Assembly (NCBI RefSeq): GCF_024228675.1
Contig: NZ_CP100461.1
Coordinates: 3,097,398 to 3,161,397 of the forward strand
Direction of reading: 5' to 3'
Source: Salinigranum marinum
Lineage (GTDB): Archaea; Halobacteriota; Halobacteria; Halobacteriales; Haloferacaceae
DNA length: 64,000 bases
Positions 8,507 to 17,194 of this stretch are shown here, piece by piece. The position numbers and the translations under genes were made by a program. Each line of letters opens with the position of its first letter. Within the stretch, counting starts at the first letter, position 1. Under the pieces are notes generated by a model, which was not told the origin of the DNA, made no database searches, and saw nothing but the letters and a program-made list of their open reading frames with translations.

Positions 8507-8787
8507 TTGTGGTCGGACGGAAGCTCGTTGCGGAATTTGACCCCGTCGAGATCAGGACGCAGTTCGAGTGGGTCAGTGGTCCCGGTCACACCGGAGACCG
8601 CGTGGAAAACAGCCGAAGTCGAGGCCCGACGGCACCGAGCCGACGACGTAAACCGAAACCGTATATCAACTCGCTCGCGACTGACGCCATCGTCGCCGGA
8701 GCGGCGACAGAACTCGACGCGACGGACGTGACGGACAACGTCGAGCACTTCCGGACGCTGGACGTGCCGACAGAGACGTACGAGTGA
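8507..8787 (+). pseudogene. Second VapC PIN-domain remnant
   Basis: This remnant is homologous to the one at 6908-7151 and carries two frameshifts. Segments can be read in turn as KLVAEFDPVEIRTQFEW, then VPVTPETAWKTAEVEARRHR, then TDAIVAGAATELDATDVTDN and VEHFRTLDVPTETYE with the stop at 8787. The Asp of the TDAIVAG helix is kept, unlike in the first copy, but the frame is broken. It ends directly before the intact antitoxin gene. Confidence 0.7.
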
Positions 8788-8831
8788 CCAAACGCTCAAG
8801 TGGCATCTACAAGTACGTGTACATGCAACCG

Positions 8832-9053
8832 ATGGCCTCGAAGAACATCACCATCACCGAAGACGCGTACGACCGTCTCAAAGCGCTCAAACGCGAAGAC
8901 GAGAGTTTCAGCGACCTCGTCACCCGTCTCACCGAGCAGACCGACCCGATGGCGTTCGCCGGATCGTGTCCCGGTCTCGGTGCCCGAGTCGACGAAGCCC
9001 GGGGCGAACTCGCCGACGACCTCGACGACACGCACGATGAACTGTTTAGATAG
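8832..9053 (+). CDS. VapB-like antitoxin (DUF7557 type)
   Basis: A 73-residue acidic protein that begins MASKNITITEDAYDRLKALK, followed by REDESFSDLVTRLTEQTD, the pattern of haloarchaeal antitoxins with a ribbon-helix-helix-like N-terminus. An in-frame ATG at 8823 is a possible earlier start (MQPMAS). It overlaps the toxin start by 17 bases, the usual tight coupling of such pairs. It is expected to bind and neutralise the PIN toxin and repress its own promoter. Confidence 0.8.
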   Translation: MASKNITITEDAYDRLKALKREDESFSDLVTRLTEQTDPMAFAGSCPGLGARVDEARGELADDLDDTHDELFR

Positions 9054-9435
9054 CGCTTTTCTCGTGGACTTCCTTGATCCCGAACAGACACACCACGAGG
9101 CGGCGACCGAGTGGATGCGCGAACGATCACGCGAGGGGTTCGCCACACCTGTCATCTGTGCGTTCGAGGTACTCCGTGGGACGGCACGGGTCGGCGACGA
9201 TCGGTTCGACCGCGCCGTCGGGTTCCTCCGGACGCTGGAGAGGATAGAGCTCGGACTCGCGGGAGCTATCACCGCGGGCAACCTGGACGGCCGTCTCCAC
9301 GCTGACGGGGCACCGCTTTCCGCTCGCGACACACTCGTTGCCGCACCAGCCCGCGAACACGGCTACACGCTCGTCACCCGTGATCACGACTTCGAGGATG
9401 TCCCCGGACTGGATGTCGTGTTCTACGACGGGTAG
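9037..9435 (+). CDS. VapC-like PIN-domain ribonuclease toxin
   Basis: A 132-residue complete PIN domain. Expected acidic residues are present: Asp5 in CLDSAFLVDFLD, a Glu in CAFEVLRGT (about 43), an Asp in SARDTLVAA (about 97) and Asp residues in VTRDHDFEDV near the C-terminus. PIN toxins cut RNA with bound metal ions. The gene overlaps its antitoxin by 17 bases. Its C-terminus differs from the two broken PIN genes nearby, so it belongs to another subfamily. This is the only apparently intact toxin in the area. Confidence 0.85.
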   Translation: MNCLDSAFLVDFLDPEQTHHEAATEWMRERSREGFATPVICAFEVLRGTARVGDDRFDRAVGFLRTLERIELGLAGAITAGNLDGRLHADGAPLSARDTLVAAPAREHGYTLVTRDHDFEDVPGLDVVFYDG

Positions 9436-9464
9436 CAGGACGGGGAGACAGCGTCACCGGAGGC

Positions 9465-9503
9465 TTTTTAATTGGTTACACGAACTGCTCAGTCGGTTAC
9501 TAA
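9465..9503 (+). promoter_or_regulatory. TATA-like promoter of the signal peptidase gene
   Basis: The T-rich element TTTTTAATT lies at 9465-9473, about 31-39 bases before the ATG at 9504, after the toxin stop at 9435. The same layout (a run of T, about 35 bases, then ATG) precedes the degenerate copy at 7242. It suggests a largely leaderless transcript separate from the toxin-antitoxin pair. Confidence 0.5.
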
Positions 9504-10670
9504 ATGTCGGTTCGCCGGACGGTCACACGCGCACTGGAACTCCTGGCCGTCGCAGTCGTCCTCTCGCTTCTCGTCGGCCAATTCCTCGGCCAACCCGTCC
9601 TCCTCGCGTTCGTCGAAACGGGCAGCATGGCCCCGACGCTCGAACCCGGCGACGGCTTCGTCGCAATCCCGACGCAACTCGCCGGCCCGATGGAAGAAGG
9701 GGACGTCGTCACGTTCCGCGCCGAGGAGATCCAGGGCGGCGGACTCACCACCCACCGGGTCGTCGGCGAGACCGACCGCGGATACGTCACCAGAGGTGAC
9801 GCCAACCCGTTCACCGATCAGGACGGCGACGAACCCCCAGTCAAAGACGCACAGATCGTCGCCGTCGCCTGGCAACCCGGGGGCGAGGTGTTCGTCGTGC
9901 CCGCGCTCGGCACCGCCGTCGAGGCCGTCCAGGGCGGACTCGAATGGACGCAACGAACCCTCGCGTCGCTGTTCGGCACGCGCTCGCTCCTCGGGACGCA
10001 GGGTATCGCCTACCTCCTCTTCGGCGTGACCGTACTGTACTACCTCGCCGGGGAGTTCCGCTCGCGCGAGGGCCGAGACAGGGGGAGTCGGGACCGAGGC
10101 CGCGAGACGGGCCTCGACTCGCGGCTGATCGTTCTCAGCTTCACGCTCCTGCTCGTCGGGAGTATGACAGCCGCCATGGTCGGCCCGGCGGGTCAACAAC
10201 AGTACGGCGTCGTCAGCGCCGAGTTCGAGTCCGAACGGCCCACCGTGATCCCGATGGGCGAGTCGAACACGATTCCCTACGCGGTCGGGAACAACGGCTT
10301 CGTCCCCGTCTACGTCTACGTCGAGCCCGCGAGCGAGGGCGTCACCGTCGAACCCCATCGGTTGCGCGTCGAGCGCGGCGAGGTGAGGAACACCTCCGTC
10401 ACTCTCTCTGCACCGCCGCAGACGGGCTACTACCGACGGTTCGTCGTCGAACACCGCTATCTCGCGCTCCTCCCGCCTTCCACCATCGACGTGCTCCACG
10501 CGGTCCATCCCTGGGTACCCATCGTCGTCATCGACCTGCTGATCGGCGTCCCGTTTTACCTTCTCGGCGTCGGACTGTTGGGGAGCGGCCGGATCCGACG
10601 GAGGACTCGGAAGAAGGAGACGAATCTCGGCTCGTCGGTCCGCGATACCGTGCGTCGGTGGTACTCCTGA
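9504..10670 (+). CDS. Signal peptidase I, Ser/His (SipW/Sec11-like) type
   Basis: A 388-residue membrane protease. After an N-terminal helix (about 8-30) come the catalytic Ser in GSMAPTLEPGD (about 41), His in LTTHRVVGE (about 83) and the RGDAN box (about 95). A His in place of the bacterial Lys marks the archaeal/ER/SipW type. Further helices lie near 165-182 and 210-230, then an extracellular beta-rich domain (about 235-335), and a last helix before a basic cytoplasmic tail. That C-terminal extension exceeds ordinary archaeal signal peptidases of 200-300 residues. It is followed 24 bases later by the DUF5305 gene. Context suggests a peptidase dedicated to nearby secreted DUF1102-like proteins, as SipW serves TasA. 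Confidence 0.85.
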   Translation: MSVRRTVTRALELLAVAVVLSLLVGQFLGQPVLLAFVETGSMAPTLEPGDGFVAIPTQLAGPMEEGDVVTFRAEEIQGGGLTTHRVVGETDRGYVTRGDANPFTDQDGDEPPVKDAQIVAVAWQPGGEVFVVPALGTAVEAVQGGLEWTQRTLASLFGTRSLLGTQGIAYLLFGVTVLYYLAGEFRSREGRDRGSRDRGRETGLDSRLIVLSFTLLLVGSMTAAMVGPAGQQQYGVVSAEFESERPTVIPMGESNTIPYAVGNNGFVPVYVYVEPASEGVTVEPHRLRVERGEVRNTSVTLSAPPQTGYYRRFVVEHRYLALLPPSTIDVLHAVHPWVPIVVIDLLIGVPFYLLGVGLLGSGRIRRRTRKKETNLGSSVRDTVRRWYS

Positions 10671-10694
10671 GAACCCGAGACCGAGTCTCAAAAC

Positions 10695-12065
10695 GTGAAT
10701 TCGGGAGCGAATATACAAATACCCGGAGATGACAAGAGAGAGCCACGAGTGTCACTCTGGGATCTCCGCCTCCGCGCGCTGCTCGACCGACAGTTCGCCA
10801 CCGTCGCGGCCGTGCTCGTCGTCTGCGCGCTCGTCGGTGGGTTCGCGACGTACACGGCACACGTCGACCCGGGGACCACCACGGAAGAGCGGGTCGTCGC
10901 GACGTGGGAGAGTTCGGGCACGTTCGACCACGCGGCCACGGTGACGCGGGAGAACCCGCTGTTTCCGGTCGGCCGCACGCTGGAGGATCGGCAGGTCTAC
11001 TTCTCGTCCATCGCGCCGACCGTCAACGGGAGTTACGCGTTCGGCTACCGGGCGAGCGATGGGGGGACAGTCGAGACGAGCGTAGACGTCGTGTTGGTCA
11101 CGCGGAGCGTGGGGGAACAGACCGGCGACCAGAGTGGCGGGGCGACCGTCCTCTGGGAGCGGAGCCGGACGCTCCACGAGAGTGATGCGGCGACGGTCGC
11201 ACCGGGAGACGACGTGCGAGCGCCCTTCTCGTTCAACGCCTCGGCCGTCGAGAGCGAGCGCGGGCGGATCGAGGACCGACTGGGCGGGGGAGTGGGCACG
11301 GTCGAGACGTTCGTCCGCGCGACCGTCGACATCGAGGGGACGGTCAACGGGGAACGCGTCGACAGGCAGGCGGTGCACACGCTCCCGGTGACGATCGAGG
11401 GGAACACCTACCGCGTCGGACCGGCCGAGGCGTCGGGACAGCAGTTCGAGACCACGCAGAGCGTCACGGTGCCGCGGACGTACGGGCCGCTCCGGAGCGT
11501 CGGCGGGCCGGCGCTCCTCGCACTCTCGCTCGCCGGGCTCGCGGGACTGGCCGTCGGCCGGTCGCGGTACCGGCTCGAACTCACCGACGCCGAACGCGAG
11601 TGGCTCGCCTACCGGGAGGACCGCTCGGAGTTCGATGAGTGGATCACGTCGTTCCGGCTGCCGTTCGAGGCGTTCGACCGCCCGGAGGCCGAGGCGGCGT
11701 CACTCGCCGACCTCGTCGACTTCGCCATCGACACCGACAGCGGCGTCATCGAAGCGCCCGACGAGACGGAGTACTACGTCGTCCACGACGACGTCCTCTA
11801 CACGTACACCGCACCGCGGACGCCACCGCGCGGCCTCGTGAGCGATCCGGAGTCCCAGACCGCGCTCGATGCGGAGTCGGAAGCCGCGACCGATGCGGAG
11901 TCGGAGCGGACGGACGACAGCGAGTCGGAGGCGACCGGTCTCGAAGCGGCGGCGCTCGATCTGGGCTTCGGCGCGTCCGGCGACGAGAACGGGACGTCCG
12001 ACGGGACCGACGAGCCCCCGACGCGGGACGCGGAGGAGACGGACCCGGGGACGACCGAGGACTGA
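10695..12065 (+). CDS. DUF5305 membrane protein
   Basis: A 456-residue protein starting at GTG, with an alternative GTG at 10749 just before the first helix. One helix (FATVAAVLVVCALVGGFATY), a large extracellular beta-rich domain (about 50-265), a second helix (ALLALSLAGLAGLAVG), then a cytoplasmic region with an acidic, Glu/Ser/Asp-rich low-complexity C-terminus. This matches the archaeal DUF5305 family, commonly next to SipW-type signal peptidases. Function is unknown; the topology suggests a surface assembly or anchoring partner. It is transcribed with the signal peptidase gene. Confidence 0.75.
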   Translation: MNSGANIQIPGDDKREPRVSLWDLRLRALLDRQFATVAAVLVVCALVGGFATYTAHVDPGTTTEERVVATWESSGTFDHAATVTRENPLFPVGRTLEDRQVYFSSIAPTVNGSYAFGYRASDGGTVETSVDVVLVTRSVGEQTGDQSGGATVLWERSRTLHESDAATVAPGDDVRAPFSFNASAVESERGRIEDRLGGGVGTVETFVRATVDIEGTVNGERVDRQAVHTLPVTIEGNTYRVGPAEASGQQFETTQSVTVPRTYGPLRSVGGPALLALSLAGLAGLAVGRSRYRLELTDAEREWLAYREDRSEFDEWITSFRLPFEAFDRPEAEAASLADLVDFAIDTDSGVIEAPDETEYYVVHDDVLYTYTAPRTPPRGLVSDPESQTALDAESEAATDAESERTDDSESEATGLEAAALDLGFGASGDENGTSDGTDEPPTRDAEETDPGTTED

Positions 12066-12104
12066 CCGGAGACCGGAGGCGGAGCGACGGAACGAAGAGG
12101 TGTC

Positions 12105-12689
12105 TCAGAGGTCGCCCTTCGTGCTGGGGGTGTCGCTCCGGCGGTCGTCGAGTCGGGTGGCGTCGTCCATCGCGCGCGCGAGCGCCTTGAACAGCGCCTC
12201 GACCTCGTGGTGAGCGTTCTCCCCGTCGACCGAGGCGTGGAGGGTGAGTCCGGCGTTCATCGCCAGCGAGAGGGCGAAGTGCCGCGCCATGTCGCTGGTG
12301 AACTCGCCGACCGAGGCCTGTGAGAACGTCCCCTCGAACTCGAAGTGCGGCCGGCCGGAGACGTCGACGACCACCGAGGCGACGGCCTCGTCGAGGGGCA
12401 CTTTGCGGTCGGCAAAGCGCCGGATGCCGCGTTTGTCGTCGAGCGCCTCGGCGAACGCCTCACCGAGGACGATGGCGACGTCCTCGACGGTGTGGTGGTC
12501 GTCGACGTGGAGGTCGCCGTCGCAGTCGACCGTGAGATCGAAGAGGCCGTGCTTGGCAAACGCGGTGAGCATGTGGTCGAAGAAGCCGACGCCGGTGTCG
12601 ACGACACTGTCCCCGTCGCCGTCGACGTCGAGCGTGAGATCGATCGTCGTCTCGGCCGTCTCGCGGGAGACGGCGGCGGTCCGTGTCAT
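12105..12689 (-). CDS. hisB: Imidazoleglycerol-phosphate dehydratase
   Basis: A 194-residue enzyme of histidine synthesis that converts imidazole glycerol phosphate to imidazole acetol phosphate. The metal-binding histidine motifs are visible: [45 protein letters not shown] and [16 protein letters not shown]. Length is normal for the single-domain form, without the phosphatase fusion of enterobacteria. The ATG at 12689 starts [18 protein letters not shown]; the upstream extension is not conserved-looking. hisA lies 278 bases upstream on the same strand. Confidence 0.95.
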   Translation of the reverse strand: MTRTAAVSRETAETTIDLTLDVDGDGDSVVDTGVGFFDHMLTAFAKHGLFDLTVDCDGDLHVDDHHTVEDVAIVLGEAFAEALDDKRGIRRFADRKVPLDEAVASVVVDVSGRPHFEFEGTFSQASVGEFTSDMARHFALSLAMNAGLTLHASVDGENAHHEVEALFKALARAMDDATRLDDRRSDTPSTKGDL

Positions 12690-12967
12690 ACCTGCGCCGA
12701 GGCGGGGCACGGATAAAGAAGGTTCGTCCACGGACCGTCGGTCCGCGGCTCGGAGGGCCACCGAACGGTGAGGACGGCCCGGCCGGCGAACCGGTGCGTA
12801 TGTGAGCCGATCTCAAACCCCTTCGTTTCCGGTCGAGCGATCGGTCGCGTCGGTCGAGACGAACGTCGAGAACGCCGGACGAACGACCTGTGTCAGACGT
12901 ACGGCCGACGTCCGGCAGACGCCAGCGCGGACGGGAGCGTGTCGGCGTTCGAGTCGAAACGGGCCTC

Positions 12968-13690
12968 TCACTCGGCGACGGCCATCGCCTCGCGGAGCGT
13001 GAAGCGGCCCTCGTACAGCGCCGTCCCGACGACGGTCGCCGCCGCGCCCGCATCCGACAGGGCACGGACGTCGTCGAGCGTCGTCACCCCGCCGCTGGCG
13101 ATCACCGGCAGGTCGACCGCGTCGACGACCCGTTCGACGGCGGCAGTGTTGACACCCGCCAGTTGCCCCTCGACGTCGACGTCGGTGAAGAGGATGCCCG
13201 CCGCGCCGAGCGCTTCGTACCGGCTGGCGGCGTCGGCAGGGTCCAGTTCCGTCCCCTGCGTCCACCCTTCGACGACCACCTCGCCCGCCTTGGCGTCGAG
13301 CGAGACGACGACGCTTCCGGGGTGGGTCTCGGAGATATCCGCGACGATCTCGGGCTCGTTCACCGCGGCGGTACCGAGGATGACGCGGTCGACGCCGCTG
13401 TCGAGGAGGCCGCGTGCGTCCGCCGTGGTCCGGATGCCGCCACCGAGTTGGACCGGGACGTCGACGGCGTCAACGACCGCGTCGACCGCCGCGGCGTTCT
13501 TCCGTTCGCCCTCGAACGCGCCGTCGAGATCGACCAGGTGGAGCGTCCGGGCACCGGCGTCGACCCACCGGCGTGCCGCCTCGACCGGATCACCGTACCG
13601 GGTTTCGGTGCCGCGTTCGCCCTGGACGAGTTGGACGACCTCGCCGTCCTGCATGTCGACCGCGGGGACGACCTCGAAGTCGGGAAACAT
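12968..13690 (-). CDS. hisA: ProFAR isomerase
   Basis: A 240-residue TIM barrel, 1-(5-phosphoribosyl)-5-[(5-phosphoribosylamino)methylideneamino]imidazole-4-carboxamide isomerase. Catalytic Asp12 in VVPAVDMQDGEVVQL and the second Asp in ILFTDVDVEGQLAG are present, along with phosphate-binding loops (QLGGGIRT and PVIASGGVTT). The ATG at 13690 gives the standard N-terminus; 18 further codons upstream are not typical. It is oriented with hisB and diverges from the phosphohexomutase gene. Confidence 0.95.
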   Translation of the reverse strand: MFPDFEVVPAVDMQDGEVVQLVQGERGTETRYGDPVEAARRWVDAGARTLHLVDLDGAFEGERKNAAAVDAVVDAVDVPVQLGGGIRTTADARGLLDSGVDRVILGTAAVNEPEIVADISETHPGSVVVSLDAKAGEVVVEGWTQGTELDPADAASRYEALGAAGILFTDVDVEGQLAGVNTAAVERVVDAVDLPVIASGGVTTLDDVRALSDAGAAATVVGTALYEGRFTLREAMAVAE

Positions 13691-13861
13691 GGCGTGTCGG
13701 AGGGGGGGCCAGGTGGTAAACGCACCGACACGCGCAGGATCCACCCGGTGTCCGCGGGTCGCCGTCTACCCTCCGCGGGTCGCGGTCCACCCGCCACGCG
13801 TCGGCCCCGTGGGCTGCCCGTTCGGAACGGCTTTGGGGGCGGCCCTCGGATGGGAAGCCGA

Positions 13862-15226
13862 ATGAAGATCTTCGGGTCCAGCGGGACGCGAGGGGTGGTC
13901 GCGGAGGAGTTGACCCCCTCGTTCGTCCTGCGGGTTGCACAGGCCGCTGGGACCGTCTGGGGTGCCGAGCGTGCGGTCGTCTCGCGGGACACGCGAACCA
14001 CCGGTGAGATGTTCGAGAACGCCGCCGCCTCCGGGCTGGCGAGCGCCGGGATCGACATCGACCGCCTCGGCGTCACGCCCACGCCGGCGGTCGTCCGTTA
14101 CTGCGAGGTCGAGGCGGTACCGGCGGTCCACATCACCGCCTCGCACAACCCCCCGGAGTACAACGGCGTCAAGCTGGTCGGCGACGATGGAGTGGAACTC
14201 ACCGTCGACGTGCTCGAAGCGGTCGAATCGCACGTCCTCTCGAAGGAGTTCGACCTGCAGCCGTGGGACGGGGTCGGCTCGGTCCGGACCGTCGAGTCGG
14301 CGAACCGGGCGTACGTCGACGAACTCCTCGCGTCGGTCGACCGCGAGGCCATCTCGGCGGCCGACCTGACGGTCGCGCTCGATCCGGGCCACGGCGCGGG
14401 GACGCTCACCAGTCCGGAGTTCTTCCGCCGGCTGGGGTGCGACGTCGTCACGGTGAACGCGACACCGGACGGCCACTTCCCCGGCCGCCAGCCCGAGCCC
14501 GTCGGGAGTCACCTCACCAGCCTCTCGCGGCTCGTGCGCGCCACGGCCGCCGACGTCGGCATCGCCCACGACGGCGACGCCGACCGCGCCGTGTTCGTCG
14601 ACGAGACCGGCGCGTTCATCGACGGCGAGTCGTCGCTCGCGGCGCTCGCCGCGGCGGAGCTCTCGGCGGGGGACACGTTCGTCTCCGCGGTCAACGTCTC
14701 ACAGCGGGTCGTCGACGCCGTCACGGACGCGGGCGCGGCGCTCGAACTCACGCCGATCGGCTCGACGAACATCATCACGCACATCCGCAAGCTCGAAGCC
14801 GACGGCGAGACGGTCCCGGTGGCCGGCGAGGGCAACGGAGGGATCTTCTTCCCCGAGTACCGGCTCGTCCGCGACGGCGCGTACACGGGCGCGAAGTTCC
14901 TCGAACTCGTCGCCGACCGACCCGCGAGCGAGGTGGCCGCCCCCTTCACGGACTACCACACGACGCGGGTGAACCTCCGTTACGAGGCCGAGCGCGAACT
15001 CGCGGCGATGCTCGACGCCGCCGAGCGCTACGCGAACGCGGCCGACGTCGAGCCGAACACCATCGACGGCTACCGGCTGGACTACGGCGACGCGTGGGTA
15101 CTCGTCCGACCCTCGGGCACGGAGCCGGTCGTCCGGATCTACGCCGAGGCGCGTGACGCCGAGCGCGCCGAATCGCTGGCTAGCGAGGTCGAGGCGGCGC
15201 TCACGGACGGTCGGAACGACGCCTGA
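13862..15226 (+). CDS. glmM: Phosphoglucosamine/phosphohexose mutase
   Basis: A 454-residue alpha-D-phosphohexomutase. The phospho-serine loop is TASHNPPEYNGV (Ser94), the metal loop DGDADR (237-242), the sugar loop GEGNGGIFFPEY and the phosphate loop RPSGTEPVVRIYAE. In archaea this family includes phosphoglucosamine, phosphomannose and phosphoglucose mutases, which these motifs do not separate, so the gene symbol is a best guess. The ATG at 13862 (MKIFGSSGTRG) is the family start; an in-frame ATG at 13850 adds four residues. A long open frame upstream (from 12890) is the antisense shadow of hisA. Confidence 0.88.
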   Translation: MKIFGSSGTRGVVAEELTPSFVLRVAQAAGTVWGAERAVVSRDTRTTGEMFENAAASGLASAGIDIDRLGVTPTPAVVRYCEVEAVPAVHITASHNPPEYNGVKLVGDDGVELTVDVLEAVESHVLSKEFDLQPWDGVGSVRTVESANRAYVDELLASVDREAISAADLTVALDPGHGAGTLTSPEFFRRLGCDVVTVNATPDGHFPGRQPEPVGSHLTSLSRLVRATAADVGIAHDGDADRAVFVDETGAFIDGESSLAALAAAELSAGDTFVSAVNVSQRVVDAVTDAGAALELTPIGSTNIITHIRKLEADGETVPVAGEGNGGIFFPEYRLVRDGAYTGAKFLELVADRPASEVAAPFTDYHTTRVNLRYEAERELAAMLDAAERYANAADVEPNTIDGYRLDYGDAWVLVRPSGTEPVVRIYAEARDAERAESLASEVEAALTDGRNDA

Positions 15227-15235
15227 GCAGCCTTT

Positions 15236-15463
15236 TCAGACGGAGACGACGACGAACAGCAGACAGAGGACGCCGAGGACGAGGAGGACGACACCCCGCG
15301 GAAGCGCGCCGCTGCGCACGGTTTGTTCGTCCCGCCGGGTGCTCCCGAGATACGCCACCTGGAGGTCGTGAACGGCTGCCGGAGCACGGAGCCACGCCGC
15401 GCCGGCCAGCACCGCGACGCAGCCCACGACCGTGGCCACCGCCGTCACGGGCGTGAGCGGCAT
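15236..15463 (-). CDS. Small two-helix membrane protein
   Basis: A 75-residue protein starting MPLTPVTAVATVVGCVAVLA, with one N-terminal and one C-terminal membrane helix (GVVLLVLGVLCLLFVVVSV) and a short charged loop between. No family is recognised. It sits 7 bases downstream of the DUF7118 gene on the same strand and is likely cotranscribed with hisI and that gene. Nothing shows its function. Confidence 0.6.
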   Translation of the reverse strand: MPLTPVTAVATVVGCVAVLAGAAWLRAPAAVHDLQVAYLGSTRRDEQTVRSGALPRGVVLLVLGVLCLLFVVVSV

Positions 15464-15470
15464 CGGTCGG

Positions 15471-16604
15471 TCACTCCGGCGCGTCGGCGTCGAGCGCCGC
15501 GCGGAGGCGCTCGCGCTCAGCGCGCCGGTCGGACAGTTCGGCCTCGACGGCCCCCGAGGCGAGGCGGTCGCGTTCGGCGTCGGTGAGTTCGTCGCGGGCG
15601 ACTGCCGCCCGACGGAGGTGGTCGTAGTCCGCGCGGAACGTAAGGTCACGGACCGTCCGTGCGCGCGCGACGACCGACTCGTCGGCGAACCGGGCGACGA
15701 CCGCGACGAGTTCCTCGGCGCGACGACGGAGACGGCCGGCGACCGACGGCGGCCACCCGACCGTCAGCGGCGTCGCGTCGAGCCGGGAGAGGTACGTCTC
15801 GTTCGTCCCCACCGTCTGTCGGAAGCGGTCGGAGTCGTCGACGTAATGTGTGAGCTTCGAGCGGGAGTATCCCGCGTAGTCGAGCACGGTCGGGAGCGGT
15901 TCGGTACCGACCGCGGCTTCGTCGAGATACGCACGGATCGACGCCGGCGGGGCTTCGTAGTCGACGAGGGGGTACGCGTCCGTCGCCGACACGAGGCCGA
16001 GGAGGTCGCGGGCGCTCGCCTCGCGGCGGTAGCGGTCGAACGCGTCCGTGACGGCGTCGTTGTACGCCTCGATCGGCTCGCGGAGCTCCTCGGTCGGCGC
16101 GTCGAGATCGGCCGACCCGAGGTCGACGAGCCGTTCTCGGGCCTGGATCTCGTCGTCGAGCGTCGAGAGCCGACGCCGGACCGTCCGGCGCGTCTCGCGG
16201 AGGTGCTCGCGGGCCGCCGCGCGTTCGTCGAGCGTCTCTGCGGCCTCACGTGCGGGCGCGAGCACGTTTCGAGCCTGTTCGAAGTGTTTCTCCGAGAGCC
16301 GGCGGCGATCGAGCAGTTCGTTCGCCTCCTCGAACGCCTCGCGGGTCGGGAGGTCGTCGGGGAGCCCCTCGACCAGGCTCACGAAGCGCTCTTCGAACTC
16401 GACGTACGCCGCGAAGTCGCCGGTGCCGGTCGCCGACTCCACGTACTCCGAGAGCAGGTCCGTCGCGGCGTCGTACGCCTCGGTGACCCGTTTGGCCTCG
16501 TCCTCGCCGTAGTCGTCGACCGCCGCCTCCGCCTGTCGGAGCCGTTCCCGGGCGGCCTCGAGGTCGTCGACCGAGACCGACGACCCGGACGTAGCGTCGG
16601 CCAT
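15471..16604 (-). CDS. DUF7118 coiled-coil protein
   Basis: A 377-residue, highly charged protein rich in Ala, Arg, Glu and Leu, with long helical stretches that look like coiled coils (about 10-170 and 330-377). It matches the haloarchaeal DUF7118 pattern; no catalytic motif is evident. The start ATG shares one base with the hisI stop (TGATG), so it is translationally coupled to hisI. Whether it has any link to histidine synthesis is unknown. Confidence 0.65.
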   Translation of the reverse strand: MADATSGSSVSVDDLEAARERLRQAEAAVDDYGEDEAKRVTEAYDAATDLLSEYVESATGTGDFAAYVEFEERFVSLVEGLPDDLPTREAFEEANELLDRRRLSEKHFEQARNVLAPAREAAETLDERAAAREHLRETRRTVRRRLSTLDDEIQARERLVDLGSADLDAPTEELREPIEAYNDAVTDAFDRYRREASARDLLGLVSATDAYPLVDYEAPPASIRAYLDEAAVGTEPLPTVLDYAGYSRSKLTHYVDDSDRFRQTVGTNETYLSRLDATPLTVGWPPSVAGRLRRRAEELVAVVARFADESVVARARTVRDLTFRADYDHLRRAAVARDELTDAERDRLASGAVEAELSDRRAERERLRAALDADAPE

Positions 16605-16999
16605 CAGTAGACGTCGTCGGGGTCGAAGACGCGGTCGCCGACGACCGCACCGTCGAGTCGGCGGTAGAAACACGAGCGGTAGCCCGTGTGGCAGGCCCCG
16701 CCGGCCTGGTCGACCAGGTAGAGGACGGCGTCGCCGTCGCAGTCGACGCGGATCTCGTCGACGGCCTGCGTGTGGCCGCTCGTCGCCCCCTTCTCCCACA
16801 GTTCGTCGCGGCTGCGCGAGTAGTAGTGTGCGTGACCCGTCTCCGTGGTCCGGTCGAGCGCCTCGCGCGTCGCGTACGCGAGCATCAACACCTCGCCCGT
16901 CTCCGCGTCCTGCGCCACCGCGGGAACGAGGCCGTCGTCACCGAAGTCGAGGTCGACCCCGGCCGTGGCCGTCTCCCCTGCGGCGTCTGTGTCACTCAT
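16604..16999 (-). CDS. hisI: Phosphoribosyl-AMP cyclohydrolase
   Basis: A 131-residue single-domain HisI, third step of histidine synthesis. Metal-binding residues are present in [14 protein letters not shown] and in the Cys pair of [15 protein letters not shown]. The substrate-binding region [18 protein letters not shown] is conserved. There is no fused pyrophosphohydrolase (HisE) domain, as is usual in haloarchaea. The ATG at 16999 fits the family; codons upstream do not. Confidence 0.95.
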   Translation of the reverse strand: MSDTDAAGETATAGVDLDFGDDGLVPAVAQDAETGEVLMLAYATREALDRTTETGHAHYYSRSRDELWEKGATSGHTQAVDEIRVDCDGDAVLYLVDQAGGACHTGYRSCFYRRLDGAVVGDRVFDPDDVY

Positions 17000-17194
17000 A
17001 CGCGAGGTGACGAGCGTACCGCCGATATGTCTTGTGTGTGGGTGGCTCGGTCTCGCCGGACGCCGAACGTTCAAATACGAGACGGCGGCCAGTGAGCGCG
17101 ATGTACTGACAGTCGCCGGTGGGCGGACCGCGGCGTGACGGCACACCGTCCACCGTACGGGAGCGTGTCGTCCGTGTCCGCAATCGAGACGCGA

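Noticed and set aside
12890-13861. Long plus-strand open frame upstream of the phosphohexomutase start
   Set aside because: It is the antisense shadow of hisA, arginine-rich, and the family start is the ATG at 13862.
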